Shown here in pieces: positions 1-6,525 of a DNA stretch of 6,747 nucleotides; within the stretch, counting starts at the first letter, position 1; each line of letters opens with the position of its first letter. The notes beneath the pieces were generated by a model. That model searched no databases. It was not told where the DNA came from and saw only the letters and a program-made list of their open reading frames with translations. The DNA is from Paludibacteraceae bacterium. GTDB taxonomy: Bacteria; Bacteroidota; Bacteroidia; Bacteroidales; Paludibacteraceae. A program made the translations under genes and the position numbers. Location of the stretch: assembly GCA_017550055.1 (NCBI GenBank), contig JAFYMM010000146.1:1-6747 (forward strand), given 5' to 3'.

Positions 1-1212
1 ATAGCGTAAAATATTGTCTTCTGTTAGTTGGATTGTGTCACCTTTAGCAGGTATCCAAAGTGGCCCATAATTATCTCTATTCCATTTATATGTGTATGCC
101 AACGGATAAATCGGACTATGCATCTCTGGCAATATTTTCTCTATTTTCACTTCTACCACCATAGGCAATGATTTAACCTTTTCGAGCACCTCTTCAGTCA
201 TAGCCATCACATAAATAGGTCCCCATGCACCATTATTTTTAGGTTCCATACCTATGCGTGTTAGGTATGGTGTGTAATCAGCACCATTTAATACAGATGT
301 TTCTGTAACGCTAACGCCTAATTTGTGTAATGCATCAGCAGAGAAAGTTGCACCATTAGTTTGCACAAAATAGTTGTGTTGCACACCCTTAGGAGTTTCA
401 AACTCTTTGCCATCTACATATAATACATTCTCTTTCAATTCAATAGTTTGGCCTGGTAAGCCTACACAACGTTTCACATAATTCTCACGGCGATCGACAG
501 GGCGAACAACTAATTTACCCAATTGAGCTTCTTGTTGACGTATTTTTTTTGCTCCTGTAGTCATACGTTCCATAAGATTATTGTATGGAATTACGCTATC
601 GAATTCAAACGTACGGAACGCTATAGTTTGTTGTGCAGCTTGGAAACAGAGAGTATAATAGTCGGGGTTAGCACATAGTTGAGGCACTGTATCGCCAGCA
701 GGAAAGTTGAATACTACAATGTCGCCCAATTCTACATTGTCCCAACCTTTTAGGCGGCGATATTCCCATTGTGGTTTTTCGATATATGATTTACTTCCCC
801 ATGGAAAAGTATGTTGTACAAGTGGGAATGACAACGGAGTGTTTGGTATGCGAGGACCATAACTACATTTGCTAACAGCGAGAAAATCACCAACTTTCAA
901 TGTTTGTTCCAATGACGAAGATGGTATTTGATAGTTTTGGAACAGATAAAGATTGATGAAATAGACTGCCACCAAAGCAAATGCTATTGCATCTATCCAA
1001 GAAAAGATGGTGTATAACATTTTGTTTGTGGTTTCATATTTTTTCCACCAAGTCCAAGGCACAAATTTAGTGATAAAAATATCGAAAATAAAAGGATATA
1101 ACAACATCCACCAAAAATTACCCACCCAGGCAATAAACAAAACATAAATCAACGACCATATCGCTAACTTAATCCACGACCCCATAGGTCTTTTAAAACG
1201 AGATTTTATCAT
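1..1212 (-). CDS. lepB: Signal peptidase I (S26 family), C-terminus cut by window edge
   Basis: Type I signal peptidase, which cleaves signal peptides from exported proteins at the periplasmic face of the inner membrane. The frame is open from ATG at 1212 to base 1, giving 404 residues with no stop, so the C-terminal part is outside the window. Two or three hydrophobic segments (about residues 14-48 and 66-91) precede the catalytic box PSSSLEQTLKVGDF, whose Ser at about 100 should be the nucleophile. The general-base Lys is about 247 in YVKRCVGLPG. The later YGPLWIPAKGD box (about 382-392) is also present; the final GDNR-type box lies beyond the edge. The Ser-Lys spacing (about 147 residues) is much longer than in E. 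coli LepB (about 55), as in other Bacteroidetes versions. The residue after LPG is Gln where Asp is usual. It starts 14 bases after dapB and is probably its operon partner. The family call is firm; activity is inferred. Confidence 0.93.
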   Translation of the reverse strand, partial: MIKSRFKRPMGSWIKLAIWSLIYVLFIAWVGNFWWMLLYPFIFDIFITKFVPWTWWKKYETTNKMLYTIFSWIDAIAFALVAVYFINLYLFQNYQIPSSSLEQTLKVGDFLAVSKCSYGPRIPNTPLSFPLVQHTFPWGSKSYIEKPQWEYRRLKGWDNVELGDIVVFNFPAGDTVPQLCANPDYYTLCFQAAQQTIAFRTFEFDSVIPYNNLMERMTTGAKKIRQQEAQLGKLVVRPVDRRENYVKRCVGLPGQTIELKENVLYVDGKEFETPKGVQHNYFVQTNGATFSADALHKLGVSVTETSVLNGADYTPYLTRIGMEPKNNGAWGPIYVMAMTEEVLEKVKSLPMVVEVKIEKILPEMHSPIYPLAYTYKWNRDNYGPLWIPAKGDTIQLTEDNILRY

Positions 1213-1226
1213 TTTTTTATTTTTAA

Positions 1227-1952
1227 TTATTTCATTAAATCTTCCATCGAATAGAATCCTGCAGGTTTGCCTACAAGAAATTCAGCGGCTACCACTGCAC
1301 CTAAAGCAAAGCCTTCTCGCGACTTGGCTTCATGCTTAATAGTTATTGAATCAACGACTGAATCATACGTTACAATATGTGTTCCAGGCACTTTACCCTC
1401 TCTCAATGCTTCAATTCCCAATTGTTCATTGTTTATTGTAAATTGTGGATTGCTCAATACCCATTCCGATTTTCTATCTAAATTCTCCAAAATACCCTCT
1501 GCCAATGTAATAGCTGTGCCACTTGGAGCATCTTTCTTTTCTGTATGATGAATCTCGGTCATAGTCACATCGTAGTTGTCATAACGATTCATCATTGCCG
1601 CTAAGCGTTTATTCAATTCAAAAAACAAATTCACGCCCAACGAAAAATTCGATGCCCAAAATAGTGTATAGCCCTTCTCAGCAATCTCCTTTTTTAGTTC
1701 AGGCAACACGGCATTCCAGCCCGTAGTACCCGATACAACTGGCACACCTACAGCCCAAGCTTTGCGATAGTTTTCGATAGCCTTAGTTGGAATAGTGAAC
1801 TCAATAGCCACATCAGCCGAAGCAAAAGCTTCAGAATTAAATTCTTCTTGATTATCCACATCCACTTTCGACACTATTTCATGTCCACGCTCAAGGGCAA
1901 TACGCTCAATGATATGCCCCATTTTTCCATATCCTATCAATGCTATTTTCAT
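1227..1952 (-). CDS. dapB: 4-hydroxy-tetrahydrodipicolinate reductase
   Basis: Cytoplasmic enzyme of the diaminopimelate/lysine pathway; it reduces hydroxy-tetrahydrodipicolinate with NAD(P)H to tetrahydrodipicolinate, feeding peptidoglycan and lysine synthesis. The 241-residue product opens with a Rossmann nucleotide loop, GYGKMG (residues 7-12), and has the SGTTGW segment (74-79). The family signature HHTEKKDAPSGTA (135-147) carries the His135-His136 pair and Lys139, matching the catalytic His/Lys of E. coli DapB, and the DAPSGT substrate-binding stretch. It is about 30 residues shorter than the E. coli protein with no visible break, consistent with compact Bacteroidetes forms. ATG at 1952 places the Rossmann strand right at the N-terminus. 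It lies 1 base after aroB and 14 bases before lepB, so it is very likely co-transcribed with both. The function call is secure from motifs; cofactor preference cannot be read. Confidence 0.97.
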   Translation of the reverse strand: MKIALIGYGKMGHIIERIALERGHEIVSKVDVDNQEEFNSEAFASADVAIEFTIPTKAIENYRKAWAVGVPVVSGTTGWNAVLPELKKEIAEKGYTLFWASNFSLGVNLFFELNKRLAAMMNRYDNYDVTMTEIHHTEKKDAPSGTAITLAEGILENLDRKSEWVLSNPQFTINNEQLGIEALREGKVPGTHIVTYDSVVDSITIKHEAKSREGFALGAVVAAEFLVGKPAGFYSMEDLMK

Positions 1953-1953
1953 A

Positions 1954-2994
1954 TCAATTTTCTCTTAAATAATCCAACGCCTCAAATATTTCTTCTTTAG
2001 TAACTTTTTGATTTATACGCACATCTCCCACACTTGCTAATAAAGTAAAGTTTATTTGTCCGTTACTATTTTTTTTGTCGTGCATCATCAATTCATACAA
2101 TCTATCGTATTGTTTGCACGTATATGGGAATGCCCCGTAATACTCTTTTGCAAAAGCTAATATTTGGGAAACAATCTTTTTATCGAATTTCAATTTTACT
2201 AACGATATATAAAGTTCTGCCACTATACCCCACATCACAGCAAATCCGTGCAACATCGGATTACCAATTTCATACGATAGAGATTCGAAAGCATGTCCTA
2301 TTGTATGCCCAAAATTTAATGCTTTGCGTAGGCCTGATTCATGCAAATCTACCTCTACAATATTCTCTTTTATTTGAAGATTTTGTTTCAATAGGGTAGC
2401 CAATCTTGCCATATCAAACGAGTCTAAGTCGTAACTCAATGTTTGTTCTAACAAAATAGGGTCGGCAATCAAAGCGTGTTTCACCATTTCGGCATAGCCC
2501 GATAAGCGATTCTTAAAATCAAGAGTTTCAAAAAAACGTGTATCTATCAACACTTTTTCGGCATTAGCAAATGCTCCAATTTCATTCTTCAACCCTTTGA
2601 AGTTTACTCCTGTTTTGCCTCCAGTAGCGGCATCTACAGCTCCAAGCAACGAAGTAGGCACATTCACAAAACGCATACCACGCTTGAATGTAGTAGCTAC
2701 AAATCCGCCTAAATCCGTAATAACACCACCTCCCAAATTAATTAGTAGCGACGCTCGTGTAGCACCTTTGTCAACAAGAACACTCCAGATTTCTACAGCC
2801 GTATCTATTGATTTTGTCTCATCTCCAGCTTTGATTTTAATAACAATTGCATCTTGCAGTTCGGGCATAACAATCGGCAAACAATGCTCAGCTGTGTTTT
2901 CATCCACAAGCACAAACACCTTATCCACAGCCAACGACTTAATCACAGTCGTCAGTTCCACCTCAATTTTATTTGTTACAATAAAATTACTCAT
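1954..2994 (-). CDS. aroB: 3-dehydroquinate synthase
   Basis: Second enzyme of the shikimate pathway; it converts DAHP to 3-dehydroquinate in the cytoplasm using NAD+ and a divalent metal. With ATG at 2994 the product has 346 residues, normal for the family. It shows the dinucleotide-binding GGGVITDLGGF (88-98), the RGMRFVNVPTSLL stretch, GGKTGVN (125-131) and the GAF segment. The three metal ligands are present: Glu169 in GYAEMVKHA, His230 in NFGHTIGHAFE and His249 in LHGFAVMWG. Start choice: the codon just before this ATG is TTG (2995-2997), which would add one Met; ATG is the simpler choice. The stop is separated from the dapB ATG by a single base, indicating translational coupling. The gap from nadA is 37 bases with no promoter seen, so it belongs to the nadA transcript. 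I see no anomalies. Confidence 0.96.
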   Translation of the reverse strand: MSNFIVTNKIEVELTTVIKSLAVDKVFVLVDENTAEHCLPIVMPELQDAIVIKIKAGDETKSIDTAVEIWSVLVDKGATRASLLINLGGGVITDLGGFVATTFKRGMRFVNVPTSLLGAVDAATGGKTGVNFKGLKNEIGAFANAEKVLIDTRFFETLDFKNRLSGYAEMVKHALIADPILLEQTLSYDLDSFDMARLATLLKQNLQIKENIVEVDLHESGLRKALNFGHTIGHAFESLSYEIGNPMLHGFAVMWGIVAELYISLVKLKFDKKIVSQILAFAKEYYGAFPYTCKQYDRLYELMMHDKKNSNGQINFTLLASVGDVRINQKVTKEEIFEALDYLREN

Positions 2995-3031
2995 CAATTT
3001 ACTGTCTAATTAAATCCCTGATCCCTGCTCC

Positions 3032-3964
3032 TTATTTACTCATTTCCAACATGCGATGAATTGGGCGCACTGCACGTTCTCTGATTTCTTCATCCACCTC
3101 AATAGCAGGTTGTTCATCGCGCAAGCAGAGATACAATTTTTCCAATGTATTCATACGCATATAGTCACACTCGTTATTAGCACAAGCGCGACCTGCTGGT
3201 GGCACAGGGATAAACTCTTTTTGAGGACAACGTTTTTGCATTTCGTGCAAAATACCCGATTCAGTGCAAACTAAGAATTGAGTAAATTCGCCATCCACTG
3301 CATAGTTCAACAATGCTTGAGTCGATCCTACAACATCTGCCAAGTCTGCAATCTCTTTTTTGCATTCAGGGTGAACCAACACCTTAGCTTCAGGGTATTG
3401 TTTCTTCAGTTCTATCAATTTTTCAAGTGAAAATTGCTCATGTACATGGCACGCACCATTCCACAACAACATATTTCTGCCCGTAACAGCATTGATATAT
3501 CCACCAAGATTGCGGTCAGGACCAAAGATAAGTTTTGCATCTTTAGGGAATTGGTCCACAATCTTACGTGCATTAGTCGATGTAACCACCACATCAGTGT
3601 GTGCTTTCACAGCTGCTGTTGTATTTACATACGAAATCACAGTATAATCAGGGTGTTCTGCCACAAATTTGCCAAATTCATCGGCATTGCAACTATCTGC
3701 CAATGAGCAACCAGCTGCTAAATCAGGGACTAAAACTTTTTTCTGTGGAGAAAGAATTTTAGCAGTTTCACCCATAAAGTGTACACCGCAAACAACCAAA
3801 ATATCAGCATCCGACTTCTCTGCCCATTGCGCCAATGCAAGGCTATCACCTACAACATCTGCTACATCTTGTATTTCACCAACTTGATAATAATGCGCAA
3901 GAATTACAGCATTTTTTTCTTTACGCAAGCGGTTAATTTCCGCAATTAGTTGTTCTTTTTCCAT
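3032..3964 (-). CDS. nadA: Quinolinate synthase A
   Basis: Iron-sulfur enzyme of de novo NAD synthesis; it condenses iminoaspartate with dihydroxyacetone phosphate to quinolinate. The 310-residue protein has the substrate-site HYYQ (24-27) near the N-terminus, GDSLALA (39-45), GVHFMGETAKIL (60-71), and the three family Cys that ligate the [4Fe-4S] cluster: Cys86 in PDLAAGCSLAD, Cys172 in WNGACHVHE and Cys266 in CANNECDYM. Length and motif spacing match the short NadA type without the N-terminal extension of the E. coli enzyme. ATG at 3964 is the first gene codon after a good promoter, with a leader of about 45 nt. It heads the nadA-aroB-dapB-lepB run. NadB and NadC are not in the window. The cluster is oxygen-labile in characterised family members, which suits an anaerobic host. 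The assignment is very secure. Confidence 0.97.
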   Translation of the reverse strand: MEKEQLIAEINRLRKEKNAVILAHYYQVGEIQDVADVVGDSLALAQWAEKSDADILVVCGVHFMGETAKILSPQKKVLVPDLAAGCSLADSCNADEFGKFVAEHPDYTVISYVNTTAAVKAHTDVVVTSTNARKIVDQFPKDAKLIFGPDRNLGGYINAVTGRNMLLWNGACHVHEQFSLEKLIELKKQYPEAKVLVHPECKKEIADLADVVGSTQALLNYAVDGEFTQFLVCTESGILHEMQKRCPQKEFIPVPPAGRACANNECDYMRMNTLEKLYLCLRDEQPAIEVDEEIRERAVRPIHRMLEMSK

Positions 3965-4014
3965 AATATGTTAAATTTAAAGATTAGGCATAAGTTTCCA
4001 CGATATATAACACG

Positions 4015-4046
4015 CAAAGGTACTACTTTTTTTTGAATTAAGCAAA
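4015..4046 (-). promoter_or_regulatory. Bacteroidetes-type promoter of the nadA operon
   Basis: On the minus strand, TTTG (4046-4043), a 20-base spacer and TACCTTTG (4022-4015) match the Bacteroidetes -33/-7 promoter pattern TTTG...TAnnTTTG. Transcription should begin around 4008-4011, giving a leader of about 45 nt before the nadA ATG. It lies 21 bases downstream of the rubrerythrin terminator stem, so the two transcription units are cleanly separated. The match is by eye; the start site is inferred. Confidence 0.8.
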
Positions 4047-4067
4047 TACAATTTTTTTATAAAATAA

Positions 4068-4095
4068 AGCGGACATCCATTGTCAGATGTCCGCT
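4068..4095 (-). terminator. Rho-independent terminator of the perR-rubredoxin-rubrerythrin operon
   Basis: A perfect 10-bp inverted repeat, AGCGGACATC (4068-4077) and GATGTCCGCT (4086-4095), encloses an 8-base loop. Read on the minus strand it is followed by TTATTTTAT, a U-rich tail, and lies 66 bases past the rubrerythrin stop. The plus-strand side lacks a run of T directly after the stem, so it acts mainly on the minus strand. Confidence 0.88.
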
Positions 4096-4161
4096 CTTGG
4101 TTGATTTTTAGATTTTGCTTGTAATTATGGCTTTTATTTCTATAAACTACTAATTTACATA

Positions 4162-4710
4162 TTATTTTTTGAAGTAGCGGTTGTATAGGCCTTCGAAACC
4201 TTTACCGTGGCGAGCTTCGTCTTTAGCCATTTCGTGTACTGTGTCGTGAATAGCATCAAGATTACGTTCTTTAGCGATACGAGCGATACGCATTTTGTCT
4301 TCACATGCGCCTGATTCAGCGTTCATACGTTTTTCGAGGTTAGTTTTAGTATCCCATACCACATCGCCAAGAAGTTCAGCAAATTTAGCTGCGTGTTCAG
4401 CTTCTTCCCATGCGTAGCGTTTGAATGCTTCTGCAATTTCAGGATAACCTTCGCGGTCTGCTTGACGGCTCATTGCGAGGTACATACCTACTTCTGTTGC
4501 TTCACCCATGAAGTGTGCGTTGAGGTCGCGAATCATATCTTCGCCTGTGCCTTTTGCTACACCGAGTTCGTGTTCTGTTACAAATTGGAGTTTATCTGTT
4601 GCTACAAGTTCTTTAAATTTTTCAGCTGGTTGTTTGCATTGTGGACAAGTTGCTGGAGCTGAGTCGCCTTCGTGTACATAACCGCAGATTGTGCAAGAAA
4701 ATTTTTTCAT
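4162..4710 (-). CDS. Reverse rubrerythrin (N-terminal rubredoxin domain, C-terminal diiron domain)
   Basis: Non-haem iron peroxidase that reduces hydrogen peroxide to water with electrons passed through its rubredoxin centre; a cytoplasmic oxidative-stress enzyme of anaerobes. In the 182-residue product the rubredoxin domain comes first: CTIC (Cys6, Cys9) and CPQC (Cys22, Cys25). The ferritin-like diiron domain follows, with Glu70 and Glu73 in FMGEATEVGMYLA, Glu103/His106 in WEEAEHA and Glu165/His168 in DEARHGKGFEGL. This is the reverse of classical rubrerythrin, where rubredoxin is C-terminal, and matches the 'reverse rubrerythrin' architecture. ATG at 4710 starts the domain directly (MKKFSCTIC) and follows an A-rich stretch. 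It lies 65 bases after the mini-rubredoxin gene and ends before a strong terminator. I found no good TAnnTTTG element in that gap, so expression from the perR promoter is likely. The electron donor is unknown; the neighbouring rubredoxin is a candidate. Confidence 0.95.
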   Translation of the reverse strand: MKKFSCTICGYVHEGDSAPATCPQCKQPAEKFKELVATDKLQFVTEHELGVAKGTGEDMIRDLNAHFMGEATEVGMYLAMSRQADREGYPEIAEAFKRYAWEEAEHAAKFAELLGDVVWDTKTNLEKRMNAESGACEDKMRIARIAKERNLDAIHDTVHEMAKDEARHGKGFEGLYNRYFKK

Positions 4711-4775
4711 AGTTGTTTTAGTTTTTTTTTTAAGTTAATATTGAAATTAATTATTTAAGTCTTTAGAAATTAGAA

Positions 4776-4949
4776 TTATTTAAACAAGTTTTTTATTTTT
4801 TCGAGCCAAGAATTATTCTCTTTCTTAGGGGCTCTGTCGTTTGGTAGCTCTTTGAATTTTGAAGCTGGTTGTTTGCAGATTGGGCAAACGGCTGGTGGTT
4901 GTTCTCCATAATAAGTGTAACCACATACTGTGCATACATACTTTTTCAT
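4776..4949 (-). CDS. Small rubredoxin-like protein (57 residues)
   Basis: Short gene, ATG at 4949 to TAA at 4776-4778. The product starts MKKYVCTVCGYTYYGEQ and has two CxxC pairs, Cys6/Cys9 and Cys22/Cys25, expected to bind one Fe (or Zn) in a rubredoxin-type site. Over its first 35 residues it is identical to the rubrerythrin N-terminal domain at 23 positions, including CKQPA-KFKEL, so the two are clearly paralogous. The remaining 22 residues are a charged linker (NDRAPKKENN) and a tail, SWLEKIKNLFK, that would form a short amphipathic helix. It lacks the usual rubredoxin Pro-Asp-Trp core after the first CxxC, resembling the detached rubredoxin domain of rubrerythrin more than a classical rubredoxin. 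It sits 29 bases after perR and 65 before rubrerythrin. A likely role is electron transfer to the rubrerythrin; a zinc-ribbon structural role is possible. Confidence 0.87.
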   Translation of the reverse strand: MKKYVCTVCGYTYYGEQPPAVCPICKQPASKFKELPNDRAPKKENNSWLEKIKNLFK

Positions 4950-4978
4950 AATATAGATTTTGTTTGGTTATGATTTTT

Positions 4979-5377
4979 TTATTTTTTCATACATTTTGGG
5001 CATTTCCCCCAATAATATACATGTACATTTTCAATTTCGAATCCCGGAGTGTTTTCGTCCGACATAGTCGGTTGTTTGAGGTCATAGAGTTCGCCACATG
5101 ATTGGCAGCGGAAGTGAGCGTGTGAGCTGATATCAGCATCGTAGCGCACATTTTTTTCATCTATTGTCAGTGCAAGAACCGCGCCATTCTCCACTAAGTT
5201 GCGTAAAACATTATATACTGTAGTTTTGCTGAGCGTTGGCATTGTCGGATTTAGTGCCAAATATATATCATCTACTGTTGGGTGAATTCGGTGCTCAAGC
5301 AAATATTTCAATATCGCGATGCGTTGCACTGATGGGCGGATGTTGTGGCTATTCAATATGTCTATCGCTTCTGTCAT
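4979..5377 (-). CDS. perR: Fur-family peroxide-responsive repressor, PerR type
   Basis: Metal-dependent DNA-binding repressor; PerR proteins lose DNA binding when peroxide oxidises their iron-site His residues. The 132-residue product has the Fur winged helix (about 1-75) with RPSVQRIAILKYL, HPTVDDIY and the recognition-helix stretch LSKTTVYNVLRNL (49-61). The C-terminal part has CxxC pairs Cys91/Cys94 and Cys126/Cys129, the structural zinc site. Residues matching the B. subtilis PerR sensing site are all present: His32, Asp80 (RYD), His86 and His88 (HAH) and Asp99. Asp at the last position is typical of PerR, whereas Fur has Glu. ATG at 5377 is the only sensible start. It heads a peroxide-defence operon with the rubredoxin-like and rubrerythrin genes and carries a PerR-box-like palindrome in its leader. 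The family is certain; the PerR rather than Fur or Zur call is strong but not proven. Confidence 0.9.
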   Translation of the reverse strand: MTEAIDILNSHNIRPSVQRIAILKYLLEHRIHPTVDDIYLALNPTMPTLSKTTVYNVLRNLVENGAVLALTIDEKNVRYDADISSHAHFRCQSCGELYDLKQPTMSDENTPGFEIENVHVYYWGKCPKCMKK

Positions 5378-5428
5378 TGTTTTTCCCTATTTTATCTATT
5401 TTTACACTTTTGTAATCTTATTTCATTT

Positions 5429-5443
5429 TTGTAATGATTACAT
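5429..5443. promoter_or_regulatory. PerR-box-like operator in the perR leader
   Basis: TTGTAATGATTACAT contains the perfect 6-1-6 palindrome TGTAATGATTACA (5430-5442). It agrees with the B. subtilis PerR box TTATAATNATTATAA at 11 of 14 defined positions. It lies roughly 9-24 bases downstream of the predicted start of the perR transcript, a place where a bound repressor would block transcription. The half-site TTTTGTAAT recurs 19 bases away at 5408-5416. Operator function is inferred from symmetry and position. Confidence 0.65.
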
Positions 5444-5457
5444 TTTTAATTTCGATG

Positions 5458-5488
5458 CAAAATTATAACAAATATTTCATATACGCAA
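5458..5488 (-). promoter_or_regulatory. Bacteroidetes-type promoter of perR
   Basis: On the minus strand, TTG (5488-5486), a 20-base spacer and TAATTTTG (5465-5458) fit the TTTG...TAnnTTTG pattern. The start is expected near 5451-5453, giving a leader of about 75 nt that contains the candidate operator. No comparable element was seen in front of the two downstream genes, so this promoter probably serves all three. Confidence 0.75.
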
Positions 5489-5527
5489 TAGTTTGATGAA
5501 TTTTTAATATTTTTTAACTATTGGAGC

Positions 5528-5558
5528 TTTAGTGTTAATAAAAAAAGTAGTAACTTTG
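5528..5558 (+). promoter_or_regulatory. Bacteroidetes-type promoter of the short-chain dehydrogenase gene
   Basis: TAACTTTG at 5551-5558 is a full TAnnTTTG -7 match. The -33 element is weaker: TTTA (5528-5531) with a 19-base spacer, instead of TTTG. Transcription would start near 5563-5565, leaving a leader of about 100 nt before the ATG at 5666. It is divergent from the perR promoter, with about 40 bases between the two -33 elements. Confidence 0.6.
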
Positions 5559-5665
5559 AGGGTGGATTTAAGAGGGGTTTTGTTTGTGTGATGTTATTGA
5601 TTATTAGATAAATATAAATAAAGTGAGATGCGAAATATAGCGTCTCCACAAAAAAAGAAAGATAT

Positions 5666-6424
5666 ATGAAAAAAATTGCTTTAATTACAGGAGCCACATC
5701 AGGAATTGGTCGTGCAACAGCTATTGCTTTGGCAGATGAAGGTTACAATTTGATTCTCACAGGGCGTCGTAAAGAGCGTCTCGACGAATTAAAAGAGTTA
5801 GTTGGCATCACATACAAGGCTGATGCATTAGTTCTTAATTTTGATATTCGCAATCAAGAAGAGGTAGCAAAAGCGGTTGCTTCAATACCTGCAGTATGGC
5901 GCAAAATCGACGTTTTGGTCAATAATGCAGGCTTAGCTGTAGGTCTTAACCCTATTCAAGAAGGCTTAATCGAAGATTGGGAACGTATGATCGACACAAA
6001 CATCAAAGGTCTATTATATATGACTCGCGAGATTGCCCCATTGATGTGCGAACGAGGCGTAGGCCACATTGTTAATATATGCTCAACAGCAGGCAAAGAG
6101 GTTTATCCAAATGGCAACGTCTATTGTGCGACAAAACATGCTGTTGATGCCATCAGCAAAGGTATGCGTATCGACATGCTTAAATATGGTATTAAAGTAA
6201 CAAACATCTGCCCCGGCGCAGTAGAAACCGAATTCTCTATCGTGCGTTTCAAAGACGATAAAGAGCGTGCAGACAAAACATACGAAGGCTACACACCTCT
6301 CAATGGCGACGATATTGCAAACCTCATCCGTTTTGCCGTTACATTGCCACCTCATGTCTGCATCAACGACCTTGTAGTTACTCCAACAGCACAAGCAAAC
6401 GCAACAAATATCCATCGTAAATAA
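5666..6424 (+). CDS. YdfG-like short-chain dehydrogenase/reductase
   Basis: Cytoplasmic NAD(P)-dependent oxidoreductase of the classical SDR family. The 252-residue product has the cofactor loop TGATSGIG (8-15), NNAG (86-89), the catalytic tetrad Asn112, Ser140, Tyr153 and Lys157 (YCATK), and CPGAVETEFS (182-191). Arg34-Arg35 after the second strand (TGRR) suggests NADP preference. The C-terminal stretch TPLNGDDIANLIRFAV...LPPHVCIND...NIHRK closely follows the pattern of E. coli YdfG, an NADP-dependent 3-hydroxy acid dehydrogenase (L-allo-threonine, serine, malonic semialdehyde). Substrate is inferred only from that resemblance. ATG at 5666 is preceded by purine-rich AGAAAGA (5656-5662) and places the Rossmann strand at the N-terminus. 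It is transcribed alone, divergently from perR, and ends at a strong hairpin terminator. A link to oxidative stress is not shown. Confidence 0.94.
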   Translation: MKKIALITGATSGIGRATAIALADEGYNLILTGRRKERLDELKELVGITYKADALVLNFDIRNQEEVAKAVASIPAVWRKIDVLVNNAGLAVGLNPIQEGLIEDWERMIDTNIKGLLYMTREIAPLMCERGVGHIVNICSTAGKEVYPNGNVYCATKHAVDAISKGMRIDMLKYGIKVTNICPGAVETEFSIVRFKDDKERADKTYEGYTPLNGDDIANLIRFAVTLPPHVCINDLVVTPTAQANATNIHRK

Positions 6425-6444
6425 AACGACAAACCCAATACAAC

Positions 6445-6485
6445 AAACACGAGATTTAAGACCAAAAGTCTTGCATCTCGTGTTT
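6445..6485 (+). terminator. Rho-independent terminator of the dehydrogenase gene
   Basis: A perfect 11-bp outer stem, AAACACGAGAT (6445-6455) with ATCTCGTGTTT (6475-6485), encloses an inner 5-bp stem AAGAC/GTCTT (6458-6462/6468-6472) with a CAAAA loop. The two are separated by a 2x2 internal loop. The descending arm runs into TTTTCTAT, a short T tract. It begins 21 bases after the stop codon. Confidence 0.9.
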
Positions 6486-6525
6486 TCTATGCACCACCAA
6501 TTTCCTAACCCCTCCTATACCTCTT

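Noticed and set aside
2995..2997. TTG as an alternative aroB start one codon upstream
   Set aside because: The ATG at 2994 directly follows it and is the more likely initiation codon.
2597..3013. Plus-strand open frame of 138 codons
   Set aside because: It lies antisense to aroB, is low in complexity (Ser, Thr, Pro, Val) and has no promoter or family motif.
3014..3027. ATCCCTG repeated twice between nadA and aroB
   Set aside because: Only two 7-base copies; too short to claim a repeat family or function.
4119..4129. TTGTAATTATG half-site after the rubrerythrin gene
   Set aside because: It lacks a matching right half and is not near a promoter.
5592..5606. Possible second PerR-box-like site (TGTTATTGATTATTA) in the dehydrogenase leader
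   Set aside because: It fits the consensus at only about 10 of 14 positions and has a poor left half in very AT-rich sequence; such matches are expected by chance.
6083..6415. Cys-rich minus-strand open frame of 110 codons
   Set aside because: It is fully antisense to the dehydrogenase gene, whose catalytic motifs are intact; the Cys richness mirrors GCA/ACA-type codons on the other strand.
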